Shown here in pieces: positions 12,241 to 21,845 of a stretch of 64,000 nt of DNA; positions within the stretch are counted from its first letter, which is position 1; each line of letters starts with the position of its first letter. The translations under genes were made by a program, and so were the position numbers. The stretch covers positions 92,047,272 through 92,111,271 of the forward strand of contig NC_081555.1 in the NCBI RefSeq assembly GCF_963082655.1, in the 5' to 3' direction. Source of the DNA: Stomoxys calcitrans. Lineage: Eukaryota; Arthropoda; Insecta; Diptera; Muscidae. The notes beneath the pieces were generated by a model, which had not been told where the DNA came from, made no database searches, and was given only the letters and a program-made list of their open reading frames with translations.

Positions 12241-15090
12241 TTACTTACTTTAATTGGGTAAGACAGAACATTTGTTCCACTATCCGAACGTAGAATAGCG
12301 TTCCAAGCGCCTCGATCTTCTGCGCTCATTCTAGAATCTCTGACACCAAGTGTCTCTTACCACTTGATCTCTCCATCGGGCCATTGGTCTTCCCGGTTTG
12401 CTTGTCCCACCGTGTTTGCCTTCAAAAGATTTCTTCGTTGGAGCTTCTTCATCCATTCTGACAACATGACCTAGCCAACGCATCCGTTGTATTTTTAATG
12501 CGTGTAACTATGCTATCGTCGTCATACTTCGCCTATATTCTCCATTAACGCAAACTGGTCCATATATTTTACGAAGAATCTTTCTCTCAAATACTCTAAG
12601 CACTGCCTCTGCTGCTTTCACAAGTACTCATGCCTCAGATCCATATAACAACACGGATAGTATCAGTGTCCTTTCGTCTGTCGAAAGGTGGTCTTGTTTC
12701 TAAACTGCTTACTTAGTCCACAGTAGCATCTGTTTGCTAGTATTATTCTTTGCTTAATCTCAAAACTGATGTCGTTCCTTTGGGTTACCGCTGTGCCGAG
12801 GTAGATGAAATTGCTGATTATCGCAAAGTTCTGGTTCCCAACTTTCTCCATTATCTTTATCTGCTCGATTGTACAAGGCGTTTTGGGAGTTGAAACCATC
12901 CATTTCGTCTTATCCCCATTTACGGCCAGACCAATTTTCACTGACTCTCTTTCGATTTTTTCAAAGGCAGCAGTTACTGCTTCCGGTGGCCGATAGGCGA
13001 GTAGCATGTGTTTTCTTATGATTAGTGTGTCACATCTACTCACATCTGCATCTCGTATAATCTTCTCGAGCAGGATATTAAAGACATCTCACGATAGGCT
13101 GTCTTCTTGTCTGAAACTTCGTTTGGTATTAAATGGTTCAGAAAGATTCTTTTCTATTCTTACTGAGGAACGCGTATCAGCAAGTGTCAAGTGAAGAAGA
13201 GGCCACCGTATCGCAGAGTTTAGCATGTCCGCTTATGACGCTGAAAGCCTGGGTTCGAATCCTGGCGAGACCAGAAAAAATTTTTAGCGGTGGCTTTCCC
13301 CTCCTAATGCTGGCGACATTTGTGAGGTAATATGCCATGTAAAACTTCTCTCCAAAGAGGTGTCGCACTGCGGCACGCCGTTCGGACTCGGCTACAAAAA
13401 GGAGGCCCCTTATCATTGAGCTTAAACTTGAATCGGACTGCACTCATTGATAGGTAAGAAGTTTTGCCCCTGTTCCTTAGTGGAATGTTCATGGGCAAAA
13501 ATTTGCAATTGCATCCTGCAGAGTCTTATTAATTTTGCAGGGATACCAAACTCAGACATGGCTTGAAATACCTTTGAACGCAAAGGGGTATCAAAAGAGG
13601 CTTTGTAGTCAACAAAGAGATGGTAGGTGTTGATTTGCCCTTCTCGGGTCTTTTCCGTATTTGGCGCAGTGTGAATATCTGGTCCAGGGTGGATTGCTAG
13701 GTCTACAGCCATATTGATAGGGACCAATTATCTCATTGAATTTAGGTTTTAATCTTTCACACAGTATGCTCGAGAGAATCTTGCATGCTATGGGGAGGAG
13801 ACTTATTCCTCTGTAGTTGGCACATTACGTCTTGTCTCCTTTCTTGTGTACAGGACATAATATGCTGAGGTTCTAATCATCGGTTATGCGTTCTTCTAGC
13901 CAGGTTGCGCAGATAAGCTGATACATACGCCTTATCAGCGTGCCGCCTCCGGTCTTAAATAGTTCAGCGAATAATCCGTCGGCTCCTGCTGCCTTGTTGT
14001 TCTTTAGTTGGGTCACTGCTACCTGGACCTCATTCTGACTAGGAGGTAAACATAATCATTGATGGGTCCTGCGGTATCCTCTTCGCCGCCAATGTCGGAC
14101 ACAGGCAGTTGGGTAAAATGTTACCAGATTTCCTTCTTTGTCTCTGTAGGAGGATGTGCCTCCACCAAAGCCATCGGTTTGATGTTTAATTCTTTGGTAA
14201 AATTTCCGGGCTTCATTCTTACTCCTGTACATCTCAATTCGCTCACATTCACGCCTTTGCATTTCCTTTTTCTATCTGCTGAATAGACATTTCTCCTCTC
14301 TCCTTTTCTCCCGATACCTCTCAGGGTTGTTCTATAAGCCGCATTCTTAGCTTCAGTAGCATCTCGACACTCTTGGTCGTACCATGGGTTTTTTTTTCGG
14401 TACCCAAGTACGGATTTCGCGGCATTTTCCATGGAGTGGTCAAAAGTTTGCCACTGCGCCATTATATCATCAGAAAAAGGAGTGCCTTTATCAAGCACTT
14501 GGGCCAGTCGAGTGGAGTATGCCGCTGCCATCTGTTGTGTTTGCAGCTTTTCAATGGCCAGCTTCCGTGCAGTGTCAGATCGTACTTTCCTCGCCATTTT
14601 CAAACGGGTGCGAACCTTTGCTGCAACAATGTAGTGATCCGAATCTATATTCGCCCCACGGATTGACCGTACATCTAACACGCTGGATGAATGTCTTCCA
14701 TCTATCACAAACGGCGGTTCCGTTTTTATTATTCCTTTGTTTCTTAGTTTTCCGGGGGCGGGAAACCCCAGTGCTCCAACCGCATGGGTTTTGTTGGGAT
14801 TCCACATGTATCCCTCGTTGTGGCGAGCCGCTTGCTCCAAGATCCGAAGCTCGCCTCCAGCCGCCCCTAACCTGGGGACAGACGCTGATGTTGGCCTTGG
14901 GTAATTTGGTACTCAGTATTTAATTAAGAGCCAGTGCCACCTGACTCCTCACTGAGACTCTCCTTTCGAAATTCGTTGACTGCCCGCGGCCGCATTTGCA
15001 GCTACTCCGCATAATAACGGAGCTTGCAACCATCCGCAACCTGTGGACGCGCCCGGTAACTTTCCGTGGACACCACTCAAGTCGCATAAT
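12241..15090 (-). mobile_element. RTE-clade non-LTR retrotransposon, nearly full span but deleted and split by a SINE
   Basis: Read on the - strand, 15090-14840 is a GC-rich 5' part and 14840-14600 holds the end of the APE endonuclease (VIDGRHSSSVLDVRSIRG, then SDHY). There is a deletion between the start of the ORF and this point. RT pieces follow at 13727-13512 (TYHLFVDYKASFDT) and 13043-12663 (GLAVNGDKTKWMVSTPK, YLGTAV). The YADD block is missing: the reading goes from LLAY straight to a P-P-E-A-V-T-A-A-F sequence. The 3' end at 12241 shows the TTACTTACTTTAATTGG tail shared with the copies at 34614 and 60953. The SINE at 13190-13511 lies inside the RT. Not functional. Confidence 0.8.
13190..13511 (+). 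mobile_element. tRNA-derived SINE, copy 1 (inside the RTE LINE)
   Basis: The head GGCCACCGTATCGCAGAG and the B-box-like GGGTTCGAATCCTGGCGAG (13251-13270) resemble a tRNA promoter. They are followed by a conserved body: TTTTTAGCGGTGG, CTAATGCTGGCGACATTTG, CACGCCGTTCGGACTCGGCT and a tail GGGCAAAAATTTGCAATT. RTE sequence AAGTGTCA at the left continues as TCCTGCAGAGTC at the right, as it does uninterrupted at 61910-61930. Related copies: 38986, 42826 and 54168. Confidence 0.8.
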
Positions 15091-16300
15091 AATTTCTGTT
15101 TGTAACTACTCGAAATATTCGTCTGAGACCCCATAAAGTATATATATATTCTTGATCGTCGTGACATTTTAAGTCGAACTAGCCTTGTCCGTCCGTCTCT
15201 CTGTCGAAAGCTAGCTAACTTTCGAAGGAGTAAAGCTAGCCGCTTGAAATTTTGCACAAATACTTCTTTTTAGTGTAGGTCGGTTGGGGTTGCAAATGGA
15301 CCATATCGGTACATGTTTTGATATAGCTGTCATATAAACCGATCTTGGGTCTTGACTTCTTGAGCCTCTAGAGAGCGCAATTTTCGTCCGATTTGACTGA
15401 AATTTTGCACATAGTGTTTTGGTATCACTTCCAACAACTGTGTTTAGTATGGTTTAAATCGGTTCATAATCTGGTAAAGCTGTCATATAAACCGATCTTG
15501 GATCTTGACTTCTTGAGCCAATAGAGCGCGCAATTCTCATCCGATTTGGCTGAAACTTCCAATAACTGTGTGGGTCAATTGAGATTGTAAATGGACCATA
15601 TCGATCCATGTTTTGATATAGCTGCCATATAAACCGATCTGGAATCTTGACTTCTTGAGCCTCTAGAGGGCACAATTCTCATCCGATTTGGCAGAAATTT
15701 TGCATAACGGCTTCTCTCATGACTTTCTACATACGTGTTTAATATGGTCTGAATCGATCAATAGTTTGATGCAGCTCCCATATAAACTGATCTCCCTATT
15801 TTGCTTTTTGAGCTTCTACAAGGCGCAATTCTTATCCGAATGAACTGAAATATTACACAATGACTTCTATTGGGTTGCCCAAAAAGTAATTGCGGATTTT
15901 TCATATAGTCGGCGTTGACAAATTTTTTCACAGCTTGTGACTCTGTAATTGCATTCTTTCTTCTGTCAGTTATCAGCTGTTACTTTTAGCTTGCTTTAGA
16001 AAAAAAGTGTAAAAAAAGTATATTTGATTAAAGTTCATTCTAAGTTTTATTAAAAATGCATTTATTTTCTTTTAAAAAATCCGCAATTACTTTTTGGGCA
16101 ACCCAATACAATGTTCAGCATTCATTTATGTTCCGATTCGGACTTTTACTTGATGTAACTCCAATAGCATAACAGTTCTTATTCAATATTCTCTGTTTGC
16201 CTAAAAAGAGTTACCGCCTATAGAATTCGACAAATGCAATCCATGGTGGAAGGTATATAAGATTCGGCTCGGCCGAACTTAGCACGCTCTTACTTGTTTA
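15091..16300 (+). mobile_element. DINE-1-like element carrying a mariner-type MITE
   Basis: The head at 15100-15210 (GAAATATTCGTCTGAGACCC, AAGTATATATATATTCTTGATC, GTCCGTCCGTC) leads into units with GATATAGCTGCCATATAAACC, ending at 16225-16300 with CCATGGTGGAAGGTATATAAG, TTCGGCTCGGCCGAAC and GCACGCTCTTACTTGTTT. The MITE at 15870-16106 is inserted in the last unit. Confidence 0.7.
15870..16106. mobile_element. Mariner-type MITE, copy B, intact termini
   Basis: Perfect-looking inverted ends TTGGGTTGCCCAAAAAGTA and TACTTTTTGGGCAACCCAA are flanked by TA at 15868-15869 and 16107-16108. The flanks read ACACAATGACTTC and CAATGTTCAGCATTC. The same joined sequence without insert is present at about 7133-7162, so the empty site is visible in a paralogous DINE. 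237 bp, no coding capacity. Confidence 0.92.
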
Positions 16301-17510
16301 TTATTGCTCTACTAATGTGCACATGACTGGCATGGCCTTTTGTATTTTAATTTTAAGAAAAAAGATTATAGAAAGTTTACTCCAGTGGTGATTATAAACA
16401 TCCACTGAGACACACGTTTACATATGTGTTTTTTTTTCTTCTAACATCCCCTTCATAATTAAGCAGCAGTAATATTCAACAAATAACAGCGGTAAGCCTG
16501 CTACTCTTAAATTGCGTACAACTGCTGTTGTAGCAGAACTACTGCTACAACAACTGCTGCTGCTACAATAGCAGCAAAATTAACCACTTATATTCAGCAG
16601 ACAGTGTTTTCTATTTTCAGCAAACTTTTTCCTATGAGTGTTATATTTATTATTCGTTATACCCTTATGTACACACATAAGCCTTTAATTCTTTAGTTGC
16701 ATGCTTTTGCAATGGTCTCTAAGGAATATTGTCTGTATAACAAACGAAAGGAGCAAACAAATGCCTTAACAACATTCAAACCTCCTGCGGCAAAGGCTAC
16801 ATACATTACTCTCACTTTTGCCTTTATGTTGTAACGATCAAAGGATTTTTTGTATACAACAACATTTCAAACGTAAGCCGTTAATTGCTCTCAAGGACGC
16901 CCTAGGAATACACCAAATTTATACTTTGAAGATGACCAACTAGTTTGCATATGTAAATCGTACTATTTGATTTACTAACAAAGGAAAAGGACTACAATTT
17001 GTTTCTTTGAATAAAATATCTACAGTTCTAAGGATGTTTGCCAATAGGAACTTAATAGAAACAAGTATTTTCGGAATACCCCAAAGTTTGCACTCTAACT
17101 TAAAGACTTTAAACATATAGGAATACCATATATTCCTTCGAATGTCTTCATTCCTATCCCAATATGTTACAGGAAGCAATAGAAAGTGAATTCACCTATG
17201 CTTCTTGAGGGAATAGTTTAAGTTAAACTTTTACCATGCCTGTGTCAGGAAATTGTTACATAATAATTGACTTTTATTGCATACGACTGCTTTGTGACAA
17301 GTTTGAACTTTTCTCCAAGAGTTTTTGTAGAATAGTTGGTGGGTAAGGTAAAAGGTTCAAAAGTTGGCAAAATGCATTTAGACACTTGAACCAGACTCGA
17401 AAGAAGATTTTTTACTTTCTATTTCCTTCAGATGAACCAATAAGCAAGAGTTTAAAAAGTCTAATAGGTGGGAAATGTTCATATCTGCCACTTTGAAAGC
17501 AATCTTTGAT
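16301..17510. other. Single-copy-looking AT-rich sequence
   Basis: 16460-16630 is rich in AGCAG/CTGCTG motifs and resembles 8755-8930. Beyond that, short frames such as 17179-16940 (-) and 17632-17378 (-) have no recognisable domain, splice pairing or start context. No RNA gene was recognised. Confidence 0.4.
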
Positions 17511-18191
17511 AGAATAAGTAAAAGCGTGCTAAGTTTGGCCGGGCCGAATCTTGGGAATCCACCACCATGGATTCTGCTAAAAATGTATAAAAAAAAATTA
17601 TTTGAAGGGCATAATTCCATTCTACATACCAAACTTCTGCCAAACCAGCAAAAATTAAAGCTTCTAGGAACTGAACAAGGATGTTCGAGTGACCGGTTTA
17701 TATAGGAGCCATATCAGGTTATAGACTGATTTGGACCGTATTTGAGACAGTTGTTGGAAGTCGTAATAGAACACCACATGCAAATGTTCAGCTAAATCGG
17801 ACAAAAATTGCGGCTTGTAAGCGATTACTGGCATAGGTGTATGTCCATAGTGGCGTGGGGCGGATTGGAACAGTTGTTGGAAATCGTAACAGAACTCCAC
17901 ATGCAAATGTTCAGCCAAATCGGACAAAAATTGCGGCTTGTAAGCGATTACTGGCAAAGCTGTATGTCCATAGTGGCATAGGGCGGATTAATATTTGCAC
18001 GCTCTTTTCAACCTAACCTAACCTAAGGACTCAAGAAGTCAAATCGGGAGATCGGTTTATATGGGAGATATATCAAGTTATAGACCGATTTAGATCGTAC
18101 TTGGTACAGTTATTGAAAATCATAACAAAACACTACATGCTTAATTTCAGCAAAATCGGACAAAAATTGCCAGTTGTAAGGGCTCAAGACC
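17511..18191 (-). mobile_element. DINE-like element with a LINE 3'-UTR insertion
   Basis: It starts with AAGCGTGCTAAGTTTGGCC and the CCACCATGG block. Units with TCAGGTTATAGACTGATTTGG and CGGACAAAAATTGCGGCTTGTAAG follow. At 17819 the unit breaks after TTGTAAG into LOA-type LINE 3' sequence and resumes at 18027 with GACTCAAGAAGTCAAATCGG. Confidence 0.6.
17819..18026 (+). mobile_element. LOA/I-type LINE 3'-UTR scrap, tandemly duplicated together with DINE sequence
   Basis: CGATTACTGGCATAGGTGT and TGTCCATAGTGGC (17821-17860) match the 3' untranslated region of the LINE at 21846-23547. The same stretch recurs at 17945-17990 after about 120 bp of DINE unit, so the junction has been tandemly duplicated. 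The second copy ends in AACCTAACCTAACCTAAG. TAAG before 17821 and TAAG at the end form a likely target duplication. Confidence 0.6.
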
Positions 18192-18279
18192 AGATATTAA
18201 CCAACCTAGGGGCGTGGCATGGAAAACGTTTAAGGACTTTGTAGGTAGCATAAAATTCCTAACTTAGATTTTCTTTTTC

Positions 18280-19755
18280 AATGTTAGGTTGGGTTAGGTT
18301 GAAAAGAGGGTGCAGATATTAATCCGCCCCATGCCACTATGGACATACACCTAAGCCAGTAATCGGCTGGTTGTGCACTCTAAAAACTATTAAGTAACCT
18401 CTCAAAAAGAAGATTTTAAGTTAGGAATTCCGTTCTACCTATAAAATCCTAAATTGTTTTCAATACCACTCCCCTAAGTTGGTTTATGTCTGCTATTGTG
18501 TCTCCATCTAAGTGCCGGTATCTGTTAGACGCGAAAGCCTGGCAATGACAAAGGAAATGTTCCAACGTCTCATCATCTTCCCCGCATGCCCTACGCATGC
18601 TATTACTTGCATGAGCTCGTAGTCCTACATGTCCTGTTATGATAACAATAGCTATACTGAACTCCTTCTTACTTCCTTTCACTAATAGCCTCGTCTTCTC
18701 ACGATATAGATCCCCCCATAGGATTTTCGCCGTCCAACCGACCGTTTCGCTGTTCCACAATATTGCATGCGCATTCATCGCCCATTCCCTTAACTCGAAC
18801 TGAGTCGACCTCAAAGGCTTCGGGTTAACCAAGTTTATTGATGGAAGTCCTCTGGCCTTCACCGCCAAATCATTTGCCCTTTCATTTCCCCTTACTACGT
18901 TATGGCCCGGCAACCAAACGATGAGGATTTTGCTATCCTAAGTTAATCTCCTTCTTACACTGCAAGACTGTTCATGACCTTACCGTCCTGGTTGTTATTG
19001 CCCGTATGGGAATTTTACTGTCGGTAAAAGTTTTCACACTCGACGTCCTGGCATTAGCACCACACCACTTCACGCATTCCGTGATCGCCCATATCTCCGC
19101 CTGCAGTACCGTATTATGGTCAGGTAGTCTAAAACAGATCTCAGTCCCTGGGTTCTCAATGTAGACTCCCATGCCCACTTTGTCCTCTAGCTTTGATCCA
19201 TCCGTGTAACATGATCTTCCAGATGGCAATACAAGGGTTCCGTCAGTCCAAGACTGTGCCGACGGTCCTCATCACTCCGTCTATGCCAAGACAACATGTT
19301 CTCTGACCTTGTTGTATGGTCCTTATGTTGCCCTTTTTCTCCATAGCAGTCTACAAAACTAATGACGCGTAAGTAAGTATTGGTCTTATCACGCTCCTGT
19401 AGAGCCAGCGGACTATCCTCGGATTCAGGCCCCATTTCGAGCCTACGGCCCATCTACATAGTGCTATATCAATGCATACCGCTAGGGTGTACGTTTTGGC
19501 ATCGAATGATTCTTCTATTTAATGCACAACCTCGTGCAGGGCAGTCTCCCCCGACCTTCCCTTGAAATAGACATTCTGTTTGTATTTGAACAGTTCGCTG
19601 GTTGTCTTACTCTTTATCATGGTGTCCACAATACGTTCCATGGTTTTGAGTGGAAAGGACGTAAGGTTTATGGGTCTGTAGGCCTTTGGTGTTCCATAAT
19701 TTGCCTTGCTGGGCTTGGGTATAAATACCACCCTTGCCTCCAGAGTAGTTTTTAG
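18280..19755 (-). mobile_element. LOA/I-type non-LTR retrotransposon, 5' truncated, RT to RNase H
   Basis: On the - strand, 19731-19519 encodes RT fingers (MVFIPKPSKANYGTPKAYR, then F-K-G-R-S-G-E-T-A-L-H-E-V-V-H). 19229-18972 encodes an RNase H start (CYTDGSKLEDKVGMGVYIE; D in YTDGS is a catalytic Asp) with LQAEIWAITECVKW (catalytic Glu). 18913-18449 encodes the end (MPGHNVVRGNERANDLAV) and a Cys/His tail (C-G-E-D-D-E-T-L-E-H-F-L-C-H-C). Most of the RT palm is deleted. The 3' end at 18284-18301 is (TTAGG)-like on the + strand. Domain order and the RNase H point to the LOA or I group; the exact clade is inferred. Confidence 0.75.
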
Positions 19756-19756
19756 A

Positions 19757-19850
19757 GCTCACAACAAGCCGATTACTGGCATAGGTGTATGTCTATAGTG
19801 GCATGGGACAGATAAATATCTGCAACCTCTTTAAAATAACCTAACTTTAG
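19757..19850 (+). mobile_element. LOA/I-type LINE 3'-UTR fragment
   Basis: AACAAGCCGATTACTGGCAT, TGTCTATAGTGGCATGGG and an AACCTAAC tail match 23471-23545. It is in opposite orientation to its left neighbour at 18280-19755, so it is a separate insertion or a rearranged end. Confidence 0.65.
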
Positions 19851-20475
19851 GGCTCGAGAAGTCAAATCGGGAGATCGGTTTATATGGGAGCTATATCAGG
19901 TTATACACCGATTCGGTACGTACTGGGCACATTTGTTGGAAGTTATAACGGAATACCACATGCAAAATTTCAGCCAATTTGGAGAAAAATTGCGGCTTCC
20001 AGGGGCTCAAGAAATCAAATCTGGAGATCGCTTTATATGGGATCTATATCAGGTTATGGACCGATTAGGAGCGTATGTGGTCACAGTTGTTGGAAGTTGT
20101 AACAGAACACTATGTGCAATATTTCAGCCAAATCGGACAGAATTGCGGCTTGTAAGGGCTCAAGGAGTCTAATAGGAGGATCGGTTTATATGGGAGCTAT
20201 ATCTAAATCTGAACCGATATAGCCCATTTGCAATCCCCAAACGACCTACACCAATATTAAGTATATGCGGAAAATTTCATGCGGCTAGCTCCAAGCGTTC
20301 GACCGCTATAGTGATTTCGACAGACGGACTGAGGGACATTGCGAGATCGACTCAGAACGTCGAGACGATCAAGAATATGTATACTTTATGGGGTCTCAGA
20401 CGAATATTTCGAGGTGTTACAAACGGAATCACTAGATTAGTATACCACCATCCTATGGTGGTGGGTATAAAAAGC
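19851..20475 (-). mobile_element. DINE-1-like element, fragment
   Basis: Two to three units with GGGAGATCGGTTTATATGGGA and GGAAGTTATAACGGAA end in a reversed head at 20310-20475 (GATTTCGACAGACGG, GATCAAGAATATGTATACTT and CCATCCTATGGTGGTGGGTA). Confidence 0.65.
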
Positions 20476-20575
20476 GAGCAAGTATATTAAATGCTATCTC
20501 AATTTCTATACTTATAACCTTATGTCGCTAAGCATACCAATCTGCATTATCTTTCAACTGCAAAGCAAAAATAAT
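20476..20575. terminator. tRNA-Tyr 3' flank with Pol III terminator
   Basis: On the - strand the tRNA is followed within ten bases by a run of five T (AAAAA on the + strand at 20567-20571), the standard RNA polymerase III stop signal. The rest of the stretch is AT-rich flank. Confidence 0.75.
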
Positions 20576-20673
20576 TCCTTCGAGCCGGATTTGAACCAGC
20601 GACCTATGGATTTCTAATCCCATTGAAACATTTTTACTACAGTCCACCGCTCTACCAACTGAGCTATCGAAGG
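20576..20673 (-). tRNA. tRNA:Tyr-GTA: tRNA-Tyr (GUA) with a 25-nt intron
   Basis: The - strand folds as a complete tRNA. The acceptor stem CCTTCGA pairs with TCGAAGG, with discriminator A at 20576. The D arm is GCTC/GAGC, the anticodon stem GTGGA/TCCAT, and the T arm GCTGG-TTCAAAT-CCGGC. The anticodon GTA is followed by G37 and then a 25-nt intron before A38, the canonical position. Mature length is 73 nt. A box (TAGCTCAGTTGG) and B box (GGTTCAAATCC) are intact. A Pol III terminator follows. It looks functional. All insect tRNA-Tyr genes I know carry an intron here. Confidence 0.97.
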
Positions 20674-21361
20674 TCTGGTGGGCATTTTATACTGCCTCAA
20701 TAAAATGTCGCGTTTAAAATTAAATGAAATACTGTCCACAATGGGCTTTAAAATTATTTATGGAATTGAATGCAACTTTATCGCTAGCCAGCGGCTTGTT
20801 TTCGACAATGACCCACTGACCCTTTAAATACAATACACACAAAAACAAAAGAGAAACCAGCACATCCCCTGCTCTGCTGCTGTGATATCGATGTTAGATT
20901 TGTATTTTCCACTCACAAACAGGTCTTTGTGTCTAAATTTAACCATCAAAATTGGTTAACAACTTAAATAGACAGCTAAATAAGGGCTTTTGTTTTAAGG
21001 GATAAATCAATAAAAAACAAATTTATTTAATAAAAAAATTCCCTGGACTATGACAGAAAGGCTACTTTGGACAGGAAGTGTTGCTACTTTAGCATAAACA
21101 TGAGGACCCCCATTAAAAAAAAACTGACACTTCAAAAAGGGACTGCCAAAGGCAAAACGGCGAATGAAGTAACGGAATGAAGCACAGGCATATTTTGGTT
21201 GGATCCGAAAACCATTGTAAATTTGAATAAGTTACTTCCATAGAAAAAAATTTATTCAAAACTTGATTTTCTAAAAGAATTTTAGTTAAAATTAGCACAC
21301 ATTTTTAACAAGGAAATGTGTGCTAGGTTCAGCCGGGCCGAATCTTATATACCTTACATGC
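20674..21361. other. Flanking sequence of the tRNA, with a DINE terminus at its right end
   Basis: 20674-21300 is AT-rich with no gene recognised. 21312-21355 carries GTGTGCTAGGTTCAGCCGGGCCGAATCTTATATACC in degenerate form, the terminus of a DINE-like element abutting the mariner fragment. Confidence 0.45.
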
Positions 21362-21845
21362 TTTCTGAATGCATCAACCTCTTCTTCAGGTGACGTCAAA
21401 CGTTGACCTCTCATTTTATTTTTTACGTATGGGAATAAAAAGACGTCATTCAGTGCCAAGTCATGACTATAAGGCGGATGACTCATCAAATCGATGTTCT
21501 GGGTGCTCAAAAATGCAGTTTTTTGAGCCGATGTGTGAGAGCTCGCATTGTCGTGGTGAAGAGTGATCCGTCTTTGGCGGTTGGTTTTCCTGATTTCTTG
21601 GAAGTTAACTGAGTAACAAATGGTTGTGTAACACTCAGAATTGACTGTTCTGCGTTGTTGTAGTGGTACGATTGCGATATGTCTACTTTTTCCGAAAAAA
21701 CAGGCAATCATTTGCTTGGAAGTTCATCGTGCGTGAGCAATTTTTGTTGGATTTGGCTCATCTTGAAACACCTATACAGTCGACTGCTGTTTACTTTCAG
21801 GCTCATACGCGAAAATCCACGATTCATAACCTGTCACGATGTCAT
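21362..21845 (-). mobile_element. Mariner transposase, C-terminal half
   Basis: On the - strand the reading passes through SWIFAYEPES, then H-H-D-N-A-S-S-H-T (second catalytic Asp) and H-P-P-Y-S-H-D-L-A-L-N-D (third catalytic Asp region; consensus mariner has S-P-D-L-A-P-N-D), then LFPYVKNKMRGQR. These are hallmarks of D,D34D mariner transposases. The N-terminal HTH half is absent: at 21846 the sequence becomes LOA-type LINE. No inverted termini were found, so the copy is a dead fragment. Confidence 0.85.

Noticed and set aside
13195..13275. A genuine tRNA gene in the SINE head
   Set aside because: A and B boxes are present but the acceptor and anticodon stems do not pair, and the same head precedes the same body in four places, so it is a SINE.
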